Origin: Planctomycetota bacterium
Lineage (GTDB): Bacteria; Planctomycetota; UBA8108; UBA1146
Direction: 5' to 3'
Length of the DNA: 64,000 nucleotides
NCBI GenBank assembly: GCA_018694835.1
Contig: JABHOG010000007.1
Coordinates: 1 to 64,000, forward strand
Shown here: piece by piece, positions 34,954 through 41,606 of the stretch
Numbering within the stretch: the stretch's first letter is position 1
Layout of the letters: every line of letters begins with the position of its first letter
Notes under the pieces: model-generated
What the model was told of the DNA's origin: nothing
The model's input: only the letters and a program-made list of their open reading frames with translations
The model's database searches: none
Program-made: the position numbers and the translations under genes

Positions 34954-36418
34954 AAGCGTCGGTGGAACTAGCGTCGGTGGAACTAGCGTCGGTGGAACTA
35001 GCGTCGGTGGAACTAACGTCGGTGGAACTAACGTCGGTGGAACTAGCGTCGGTGGAACTAACGTCGGTGGAACTGGCGTCCGTCGAATTGGAAGCCCCCA
35101 TCAATTGCTCGAGGAATACCGTGGCGAAGGCCCCAGCAGGTAAACTGAAGGAGACCAGCAGACTCTGCTCCTCCTCCTCCCAGGCGACCTGAGGCTCCCC
35201 TACCTGGATCCTTAAAGGTCGCCGTGTACCATCGAGTTTCATGCCACGAACATGAGAGAGCCAGGAACCTGGACGCAGTCCCTCTGCGATCAACACCGCA
35301 CTCTCAATCCGCCCTGCTTCCCCTTCAGGCAACTTCATCTTCTTGCCGAAGATCGGCCCCGTAGGAGAGACCTCCCCGTCCCTGGCGCGCTGCTGGTCTT
35401 CGAGCCAACCCGCCTCCTCCATCGAGACATGAAATCGAGACCGTTGTCCCTCCCACTGGCAAATATCTCCGGCCCATGGCAACCAGTACCCATCCTTCGA
35501 TCTCTCGAGCCGTTCCATCAGAACCCAGTTGAACAGTTCTGCTTGGTAGGCGGAGTAGTACATCCTCCGCAATGCATGAGGGATCCTACGAGCCGCCGCA
35601 CGAAGATTTCCAGGGTGAGTCTTGAGGGATGTGAGAAGAGCGGCCTCGGTGGTTCTTCCCGGAGGGAGTAGTCGCCTCGCAGCATCGATATCCCCCGCCT
35701 CATATGCGCTTCGATAATCCTCTTCGACCCCCTCGCGTGGAGCCAGCAGCAATTCCAGTGCTTCTGAAATCTGTCTTCTCAACAGTGCCGCTCCGACGCG
35801 AGCGCCATCGCCGTGCATGCCGAATCGTTGTGGGCCATAAAAATTCGGCAACCCACCGACCGAGATCTCCTCGATCCTTTGCCTGGCACTTTCGAGTACC
35901 CCCTTGTCCACCTCACGGATCCGGATCTCGAACTGATTGCCGGCCAGATGTCCGGTTCGAATCTTGTTTTTGTGGCGAGACACCGAGAGCACTCGGATCC
36001 AGGGGGCATCGATGGAGACCACATCTCGATCGGTCAGGATCGGCACCGAAAAAGTCTGGGTGGTGATCGCTCGCTTGTCCTTGAAACCGGCAAATCCGAT
36101 CAGTTCCCGCTTCACACCCAGAGTCCTGGCGATGTGATCGCGAGCCTGAATGGTCGTACGATTACTCTTCTCGATGGTCAGATACAGGTGCTCGCCAGCG
36201 CCGCACGGGGTGTAGAGAGGCATCTCCGTGACCTTGAAGTCCTCCCAGCGCTGGCGGATCACTCCGCCGGTCACTGCGATTTCCTGGTTCATCCTGGGCG
36301 GCTGATAACCACTCTCTTTGCGGCACTGGAGAACCTCCGCCGGATCGACATCGAGGATTTCCAGATCATCATCTTCGGGGACTTCGGAAAGGGATTCACT
36401 CGTCTCGGACTGATTCAT
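34922..36418 (-). CDS. truD: tRNA pseudouridine(13) synthase with repeat tail
   Basis: It isomerises U13 in tRNA-Glu. TruD marks: GFAGFKDKRAITTQ (catalytic Asp), NRTTIQARDHIARTLG, LAGNQFEIRIRE, PNFYGPQRFG and YQAELFNWVL. The 498 residues include an acidic N-terminal lead of about 45 residues and a C-terminal tail of eight or nine SSTDA/SSTDV pentapeptides, which is not part of the enzyme fold. ATG 36418 has AGGAG 11 nt upstream. The acyltransferase gene lies 20 bp upstream on the same strand. The 3' end overlaps the convergent greA gene. Confidence 0.94.
   Translation of the reverse strand: MNQSETSESLSEVPEDDDLEILDVDPAEVLQCRKESGYQPPRMNQEIAVTGGVIRQRWEDFKVTEMPLYTPCGAGEHLYLTIEKSNRTTIQARDHIARTLGVKRELIGFAGFKDKRAITTQTFSVPILTDRDVVSIDAPWIRVLSVSRHKNKIRTGHLAGNQFEIRIREVDKGVLESARQRIEEISVGGLPNFYGPQRFGMHGDGARVGAALLRRQISEALELLLAPREGVEEDYRSAYEAGDIDAARRLLPPGRTTEAALLTSLKTHPGNLRAAARRIPHALRRMYYSAYQAELFNWVLMERLERSKDGYWLPWAGDICQWEGQRSRFHVSMEEAGWLEDQQRARDGEVSPTGPIFGKKMKLPEGEAGRIESAVLIAEGLRPGSWLSHVRGMKLDGTRRPLRIQVGEPQVAWEEEEQSLLVSFSLPAGAFATVFLEQLMGASNSTDASSTDVSSTDASSTDVSSTDVSSTDASSTDASSTDASSTDASTAPAEPDLD
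34956..35090 (-). repeat. Nine 15-bp tandem repeats in truD 3' end
   Basis: The plus-strand unit GCGTCGGTGGAACTA (variant ACGTCGGTGGAACTA) is repeated eight times nearly perfectly, plus a ninth diverged copy at 35076-35090. On the minus strand it encodes SSTDA/SSTDV pentapeptides. The array begins 3 bp past the greA stop codon. No spacers are present, so it is not a CRISPR. Confidence 0.96.
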
Positions 36419-36438
36419 CGGTTTCTGATCTCCTGTCC

Positions 36439-37140
36439 CTAGAGGGACTGCAATGGCCGGGGGGGTCCATCTCCTTCGGAGAAGACCGAAGACTCCACCA
36501 CCACGGCTGGAATCCCCGAGACGATCGTACCCGGACCCACGTCCGAGGTGATAACGGATCCGGGGAGAACTACTGCTCCTCGACCGACGAAACACCCCGC
36601 CAGCACCCTGGATCCCGCCCCCATGAACACCTGATCGCCGATCCTCGACAGGTCATCGAGAGATGTTCCTGCCTCCAGCACACAGGCATCTCCGCAACGA
36701 GCGCCAATTCCCAGGCGAACGCCAGGCAGAAGCAGAGAAGCGGTTCCCAGCGAAGCTTCCGATTCGACGCTGCAGCCCTGGTCGATCACGACTCCCGGAC
36801 CCATCCTCACATCGGCCCCGATTTTGGCCTCGGGAGAGATGATTCCGACCACCTCTGCCGCCAGTTCCTGGCAGCATCGGAGTGCTTCCCACCGTTCTGC
36901 TGGGCGCGAGAAGGCGAAGCAGACCGCGGTCGCCCGCTGATCGAGGATGGTCGCCAGTTGGTCGAAGGATCCGACGATTTGGTGGCGCTGGAGGCCACTC
37001 TCCTCATCCCATATGACGGGGCTGTCCGATCCACTCCAGGGGATCACACCGATCAAATCCATCGAAGAATGCTGCAGCAAGGCCAGGACCCTGCGCAACT
37101 CGATCCCGTAACCCAGGACCAATACCTTTGGCTGAACCAT
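36439..37140 (-). CDS. NeuD/PglD-like sugar O-acyltransferase
   Basis: A 233-residue protein. The N-terminal half (VLVLGYGIELRRVLALLQ) resembles the Rossmann-like PglD N-domain. From about residue 100 a left-handed beta-helix of hexapeptide repeats follows (IGADVRMGPGVVIDQGCSV, GIGARCGDACVLEAG, IVSGIPAVVV). Such enzymes acetylate amino-sugars on surface polysaccharides. No clear catalytic His is seen in the usual SxxNHDxxI position, so acceptor and activity are uncertain. GAGGAAGAG precedes ATG 37140. It is in line with truD (20-bp gap). Confidence 0.82.
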   Translation of the reverse strand: MVQPKVLVLGYGIELRRVLALLQHSSMDLIGVIPWSGSDSPVIWDEESGLQRHQIVGSFDQLATILDQRATAVCFAFSRPAERWEALRCCQELAAEVVGIISPEAKIGADVRMGPGVVIDQGCSVESEASLGTASLLLPGVRLGIGARCGDACVLEAGTSLDDLSRIGDQVFMGAGSRVLAGCFVGRGAVVLPGSVITSDVGPGTIVSGIPAVVVESSVFSEGDGPPRPLQSL

Positions 37141-37407
37141 CTGAACTCTTCCTCGCTGCTCGGATGGGCCGATGAACCGCCGCAAGAAGCGGAATCCACC
37201 ACCCACTGAGTCTCTTCCTGTACAGATGATACAAGTGACATCTCCGGTCGGCACCCGCTTGTTGCCCGGTAATCTCCGATTGTCGGGGTCACTGGCAGAG
37301 ATTCGAGCAGATGGTGCTTCTTCCCTCCCCTCGGAGGGGTCGAGACGCTAGGATACGCTCTTCTGGAGCCGCTCCAGCGCTCCAAACCTGCGGAACAGGA
37401 GCCCCTC

Positions 37408-37779
37408 ATGTCGACTTCCCCGAGCCGCCAACTGGAGACTTTCGCCAATCCTCAGCCGGGACGTGATTACATCATCCAGTTCGACTGTCCCGAGTTCACC
37501 TGTTTGTGCCCGCTGACGGGCCAGCCCGATTTCGCCCACTTCGAGTTCGAATACATCCCCGATGTCAGTTGCCTCGAGACCAAATCGTTGAAGTTGTACC
37601 TCTGGTCCTACCGCAACGAGGGCGCATTTCACGAGGCGGTGACCAACCAGATCCTCGACGACCTGGTGGCCGCCTGTCAGCCGAGATGGATGAAGGTGAC
37701 TGGTCGCTTCTTTGTCCGCGGGGGAATCACCCCGACCATCATCGTCGAACACCGCGCCCACGCCACTGAAGAGGCTTGA
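37408..37779 (+). CDS. queF: NADPH-dependent 7-cyano-7-deazaguanine reductase
   Basis: It reduces preQ0 to preQ1, the substrate that the tRNA-guanine transglycosylase inserts before QueA acts. This is the short, single-domain type (123 residues). The nucleophile is C34 in [13 protein letters not shown], with D41 as proton donor; the NADPH motif is [29 protein letters not shown] precedes ATG 37408. No preQ1 riboswitch is recognised in the 267-bp upstream gap, which holds two small hairpins (CCCCTC/GAGGGG and CTGGAG/CTCCAG). Confidence 0.96.
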   Translation: MSTSPSRQLETFANPQPGRDYIIQFDCPEFTCLCPLTGQPDFAHFEFEYIPDVSCLETKSLKLYLWSYRNEGAFHEAVTNQILDDLVAACQPRWMKVTGRFFVRGGITPTIIVEHRAHATEEA

Positions 37780-37783
37780 CCCG

Positions 37784-37797
37784 CGAACATCTGTTCA
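37784..37797 (+). promoter_or_regulatory. LexA (SOS) box upstream of lexA
   Basis: CGAACATCTGTTCA has the form CGAAC-N4-GTTCR and lies 60 bp before the lexA TTG start, 4 bp after the queF stop. It matches the Gram-positive type SOS box, and a second copy precedes dinB, supporting autoregulation of lexA. Confidence 0.8.
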
Positions 37798-37857
37798 CCA
37801 TCCTGATCCACGGCTCTGGACCCGAAGATCGGTTCCAGGTTCTCCTGTGGAGGTGAT

Positions 37858-38598
37858 TTGATTCCCCCGACCGCTGATTCGTCCGATCAGAATCGTACCG
37901 ATCCCACTTCTGCGGGATCCCAATCCGCCCATCCACCGCTCACTGGCAATCGCCTGCAGGTACTGGAATTGCTGCGCCAGAGCGTGCGCCAGAACCGTCC
38001 CGCCACGGTGCGAGAGATCGCCCGGCAACTGGGGCTCTCCTCCCCCGCTTCGGTGCATCGACATCTGCGTCGCCTCGAACAGATGGGGCTGATCGAGCGA
38101 GACCCAGCAGCCGGGTCTCGCAACTGGCAACCGATCCAGCAGCAACAACACGCCACTTCCTCATCGATCCCGGTGGTGGGACGCATCGCCGCAGGAGAGC
38201 CGATCGAAAGTGCTGGTGACGCGACATCGAGGGCGGATGCCACCATCCCGATCGACCCCAAGACCTTTGGATCCGCTGCCACCATCGTCGCACTCCAGAT
38301 CGAAGGGATGAGCATGAGAGATGCCGGCATCTTGTCGGGAGATCTCGCCATCGTGAGAAGACAGCCGACGGTAGAAAATGGTGAGATCGCCGCGGTCTCC
38401 ATCGACGGCGAGGGCACTCTCAAGATCTGGCGCGGGCCACATGAGGGTGAAGGAGTCGGTCCACAGAAAACGGTCCGCTCGGTTCGACTTGAGGCTGCGA
38501 ACTGCGGATTCGAGACGATGGAGATCGATCCTGGCCAGCATCAGGTGGAAGTGTTTGGCAAGTTGGTCGGCATCATCCGTCGCTTCGAACGACACTGA
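37858..38598 (+). CDS. lexA: LexA repressor
   Basis: The SOS master repressor with RecA-stimulated self-cleavage. Residues 30-95 form a winged helix (TVREIARQLGLSSPASVHRH). The cleavage site is A112-G113 in VGRIAAGEPI; the catalytic dyad is S152 (GMSMRDAGI) and K189 (GTLKIW). The 246 residues include a polar N-terminal lead of about 25. TTG 37858 is well placed after GTGGAGGTGA. A CGAAC-N4-GTTCA operator upstream indicates autoregulation. The small gene at 38612 follows by 13 bp. Confidence 0.96.
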   Translation: MIPPTADSSDQNRTDPTSAGSQSAHPPLTGNRLQVLELLRQSVRQNRPATVREIARQLGLSSPASVHRHLRRLEQMGLIERDPAAGSRNWQPIQQQQHATSSSIPVVGRIAAGEPIESAGDATSRADATIPIDPKTFGSAATIVALQIEGMSMRDAGILSGDLAIVRRQPTVENGEIAAVSIDGEGTLKIWRGPHEGEGVGPQKTVRSVRLEAANCGFETMEIDPGQHQVEVFGKLVGIIRRFERH

Positions 38599-38611
38599 GC
38601 GGAGCCACAGA

Positions 38612-38872
38612 ATGGAAATTCGAGAAGAAGAGATTCACGAGGCCCTCGATGAAGTGGTGGCCGCCTTTCGCGGAGGAGCCATCGAGATCCGCTCGCTGGT
38701 ATGGCGTGGCCGATCTTTTGCCGTCCAGCAGATGCACGCCAGTTGGATCGACCGCTCGATTCAGCCACCGGTCCACGGTTTCACCGTCACTCTGGAAACC
38801 GACGACCTGCTGGAACTGGCCTACCAGGAGGGCGACCTGGTCTGGCGTGTCGAGCGCTTATTCCTGCAGTGA
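38612..38872 (+). CDS. Small protein co-transcribed with lexA
   Basis: An 86-residue acidic protein from ATG 38612 (GGAG 7 nt upstream). The core LVWRGRSFAVQQMHASWIDR resembles the WRGRxYxV pattern of small beta-rich proteins such as DUF6504 that accompany DNA polymerase IV genes in actinobacteria; this similarity is recalled, not tested. The C-terminal half (GFTVTLETDDLLELAYQ ... WRVERLFL) looks beta-rich. Position directly behind lexA suggests damage-inducible expression. The function is unknown. Confidence 0.75.
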   Translation: MEIREEEIHEALDEVVAAFRGGAIEIRSLVWRGRSFAVQQMHASWIDRSIQPPVHGFTVTLETDDLLELAYQEGDLVWRVERLFLQ

Positions 38873-38895
38873 CCCGCATCTCGCTCCAGTCGCAT

Positions 38896-40665
38896 CTAAC
38901 GAGTGGCCCCTGCCCCTCGGAAAGATGATTCCGCCTTACCAAAAGAATCGTCCAGGTCGTGAAACTGTCCTCCCCCATCGCGAGCCACCCCTTGCAGGAA
39001 CTCGCGGTTTTTGCCGTGGATCTGGCCGACCGAGAGCACATGAATGCGCGCCTGTCCCCACCGATTCCAGCGTCGGATGTGCCAGCGAAGCCGATCCCCT
39101 TGCTGGACCCGCCCCTCGGTGGGAGCACCCTCGGTGAGTAACATCACCGTATCGGTGCCCGCTTCGAGAACTGCACGGCGCAGCGGCCCGTAAAGGTTTC
39201 CTCGCGCCTCCCCGCGCCCCGAGGGAACCTCCTGTGATCCGATCTTTTTCTCCAGTGCCTTGCGGCTGCGCACCAGCGGCTGAACTCTTGGCAGTGCCGG
39301 AATACTATGACTACCGAAGTGCACGACCTGGACCATCGCCTCACGAGGTAACTCTCCCAGCACTCGCAGTAATTCGTTCCGCGCAACATCGATGCGCCTG
39401 GCACCATCCCCACCAAAACGACCATCCACAGTTCGCGACATCCCACCGGAGACATCGGAAAGGAAGACGATTCGAGTCGAGTCGAGCGGCACACCGTGAT
39501 ATCGAATCACCCGGGTGCCCTGGGTCGGGTCATCGGTATCCTCCGCTCGATCGCCGGCTCCGGTCTGCTCCTCGGCAGCGCCCCCCTCCACCCAGCTCTT
39601 ACGATGGGCCTTCCACCATGAATCCCACGAACTGAAACTCGAGCCGATGGGAGAACCCTGATCTGGCATCTCGGTGATGAGTTGCAAGGTCGGCCAGAGT
39701 CGTGCCAGGGTCGAGCCCTCCAACGTGGAGGCCAAAGGGATCAGCCCGTCGATCAATTCCGCTCGACGACCACGAGGCAAAGCCCGCCCCTCCACTGCCA
39801 GGATCTCGAGGCCAGCCCGACGAATCCGTTCGCCCCAGATCCCTTGCCGATCCTTCCAACGATCGGTCACCGCCTCATAGGCCGCGCGACATCCCCGTTC
39901 GAGGTCCACCACCACCAGTCCCTGCAGGGCGGCGATGCGCAGTGCTGGCAACTTCTTCTCGGTCAATCGCCGTTCCAGTAGTGCCCTGGCGGCCTCGCCA
40001 TCGATGACCGCCAACGTGCGCAGCGCTTCTCCCTGGACAAACCATGGAGACCCCCTCTTCGCCTGCTGCGTCACCAACTCGATCATTTTCTTGTCGTGTG
40101 CTGAACTCGGTAGTGCTGCCAGTGCACCGAGGGCCATCTCCCGTGCATCGGCGGAGGAAGATCGGCGGACCACCGCCAGTAACTCGCTCTTCAACTCGGC
40201 ATCGGGCTGCTGGAGGAAGATTTCCGCCAGGATCTCATCGAGCCCCAGCGCTGTTCGATCGTTCGGCTTCGTCTGACCAAAGCCTACTCTCAAGGCTCGG
40301 CGCTGCTCGACACTCCACTGCTCGACGATCTGGCCAAAGACCTGATCGCGGACGGTTCCAGAAGGATCGCGCAGCAGTTCCAGCACCTGCTCCACGTCGC
40401 CGGGCCCCTGATCCACCCGAAGCCGTGCATCTCGAGCGGCATTTCGTTGTTTCTCGACCGATCGCTGGAGATCGACCCGTTCGGTCGGAGGTTGTGGAAT
40501 CTGCGCTGCGACTGCGCTGGTCCAGCAGAGCGCCACGATCGTCAGAGCCGTCGACCATCTGGGGCTCCCCCCGAGGCACCCACCGAGGCACCCGCCGATG
40601 CCCATCCGGCGGATCCAGCACCAGAGTTGTGGCGAACATCTGCTCGAGAGAGGCTTGGTTACCAT
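38896..40665 (-). CDS. Exported HEAT-repeat and von Willebrand A domain protein
   Basis: From ATG 40665 (AAAGGG upstream) this is a 589-residue protein; ATG 40605 is an alternative giving a more ordinary signal peptide (STALTIVALCWTSAVAAQ). Residues about 90-330 are helical HEAT-like repeats (ALGALAALPSSAHDKKMIEL, EALRTLAVIDGEAARALLE). A VWA domain begins around DSTRIVFLSDVSGGMSRT and ends with IHVLSVGQIHGKNREFL. The MIDAS motif reads DVSGG instead of DxSxS, so metal binding may be altered. Ten-bp tandem repeats and an SOS-like box lie at the 5' end. The function is unknown; such proteins often scaffold envelope complexes. Confidence 0.82.
   Translation of the reverse strand: MVTKPLSSRCSPQLWCWIRRMGIGGCLGGCLGGSPRWSTALTIVALCWTSAVAAQIPQPPTERVDLQRSVEKQRNAARDARLRVDQGPGDVEQVLELLRDPSGTVRDQVFGQIVEQWSVEQRRALRVGFGQTKPNDRTALGLDEILAEIFLQQPDAELKSELLAVVRRSSSADAREMALGALAALPSSAHDKKMIELVTQQAKRGSPWFVQGEALRTLAVIDGEAARALLERRLTEKKLPALRIAALQGLVVVDLERGCRAAYEAVTDRWKDRQGIWGERIRRAGLEILAVEGRALPRGRRAELIDGLIPLASTLEGSTLARLWPTLQLITEMPDQGSPIGSSFSSWDSWWKAHRKSWVEGGAAEEQTGAGDRAEDTDDPTQGTRVIRYHGVPLDSTRIVFLSDVSGGMSRTVDGRFGGDGARRIDVARNELLRVLGELPREAMVQVVHFGSHSIPALPRVQPLVRSRKALEKKIGSQEVPSGRGEARGNLYGPLRRAVLEAGTDTVMLLTEGAPTEGRVQQGDRLRWHIRRWNRWGQARIHVLSVGQIHGKNREFLQGVARDGGGQFHDLDDSFGKAESSFRGAGATR
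40633..40646. promoter_or_regulatory. SOS-box-like sequence near the HEAT/VWA gene start
   Basis: CGAACATCTGCTCG differs from CGAAC-N4-GTTCG by one base. It lies between the two possible starts of the HEAT/VWA gene. If the ATG at 40605 is used it would be 28-41 bp upstream of the start, a sensible operator position. If 40665 is used it lies inside the coding region and is probably fortuitous. Confidence 0.3.
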
Positions 40666-40696
40666 CGAGGGCACCCTTTCAATACAGACCCTGCAA

Positions 40697-40766
40697 ATCG
40701 ACAAGGCTCGACAAGGCTCGACAAGGATCGACAAGGATCGACAAGGATCGACAAGGATCGACAAGG
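40697..40766. repeat. Seven 10-bp tandem repeats
   Basis: The unit ATCGACAAGG (two copies CTCGACAAGG) is repeated seven times without interruption, about 30 bp upstream of the HEAT/VWA gene start and 160 bp before the lipoprotein gene. A unit of 10 bp puts every copy on the same helix face and, not being a multiple of three, would shift frame if translated. Confidence 0.95.
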
Positions 40767-40925
40767 CACTGCAATTCGTCGAGGAACTGCTCTACCGAAC
40801 CGAATGATAAATGGATCTTGCGGCGGTGCCAGTACTACAGAATCCGTTACCGGACACCTTCAAGAGGAGGGCTCGATGGTCCATGCTGCAGCCATGGGTC
40901 GAAAGCGACCCGGAAGGAGCGGTCG

Positions 40926-41606
40926 ATGAGAGTCTGGTCGAATCGTTGCGCAATCGTCCTACTGGTACTGCTGAGCCTCCTGCCATGCGGCTGCACTGCT
41001 CTCGACCTGAGCGCCAGAATCGACGATCTGACCGACACGGTGCGCGGTCGCGTCGGTGCCGGGTTGGGACTCTACGGCGAGATCGAAGCCACCTGCTGGT
41101 TGCACCCGGCGATCGGCTTCGTCGATGCGAACCTTGCTCCACGTTTCACCATCGGCCACGACCCACGACCGGGACAGCCCGCCGGAGTGCTACGCTCGGC
41201 CTCTTTTCCGACGATGCTGTTCGCGTTCCCCTTCGCCAAGGCAGCGCCAGGAACGACCGACGACTCGGCCATCTCCGCTCCGCTCAAGGGCTGGCTCAAC
41301 GCCTGCATCCTCAGAGGAGATCACCATGTCGAGGGGGAATCGTGCTCACTGCTGCAGTGGCACCGAGAACTTCATCATGACTGGCTGATCCCGGCTCCCT
41401 CACTGGCTCAACTGTCGCAGGCTCAGCGCAGCAGCAGGAACACCTGGTTCGCCATTTCGGGTACACTGGGTGTGGTAACCATCGATGGAGGCATCAACCC
41501 GCTGGAACTGCTCGATGCCTTGCTCGGCTGGTTCGGAGTCGACCTGATGGAAGATGATCTGCGCCGCCTGGTGCCCTCACCCACCGCCAGAGAAGAGGAA
41601 TCCTGA
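40926..41606 (+). CDS. Lipoprotein coupled to acyl-CoA dehydrogenase
   Basis: A 226-residue protein from ATG 40926 (GGAAGGAGCGG upstream) with signal peptide and lipobox SLLPCGC. The mature part contains WLHPAIGFVDANLAPRFTIG and a hydrophobic stretch (FPTMLFAFPFAKA); near the C-terminus an amphipathic helix LELLDALLGWFGVDLM. No family is recognised. Its stop shares a base with the fadE ATG (TGATG), so the membrane protein and the enzyme are made together, suggesting a link to lipid handling. Confidence 0.78.
   Translation: MRVWSNRCAIVLLVLLSLLPCGCTALDLSARIDDLTDTVRGRVGAGLGLYGEIEATCWLHPAIGFVDANLAPRFTIGHDPRPGQPAGVLRSASFPTMLFAFPFAKAAPGTTDDSAISAPLKGWLNACILRGDHHVEGESCSLLQWHRELHHDWLIPAPSLAQLSQAQRSSRNTWFAISGTLGVVTIDGGINPLELLDALLGWFGVDLMEDDLRRLVPSPTAREEES

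Noticed and set aside
34956..35090. CRISPR array
   Set aside because: The 15-bp units are contiguous with no spacers, lie in frame within truD, and no cas genes are present.
37255..37407. preQ1 riboswitch upstream of queF
   Set aside because: Only two simple hairpins are present; the conserved A-rich pseudoknot tail of preQ1 riboswitches is not seen.
40044..40925. Long plus-strand open frame running into the lipoprotein gene
   Set aside because: It is antisense to the HEAT/VWA gene and passes through the 10-bp repeats; the lipoprotein has a good ribosome site and signal peptide at 40926.
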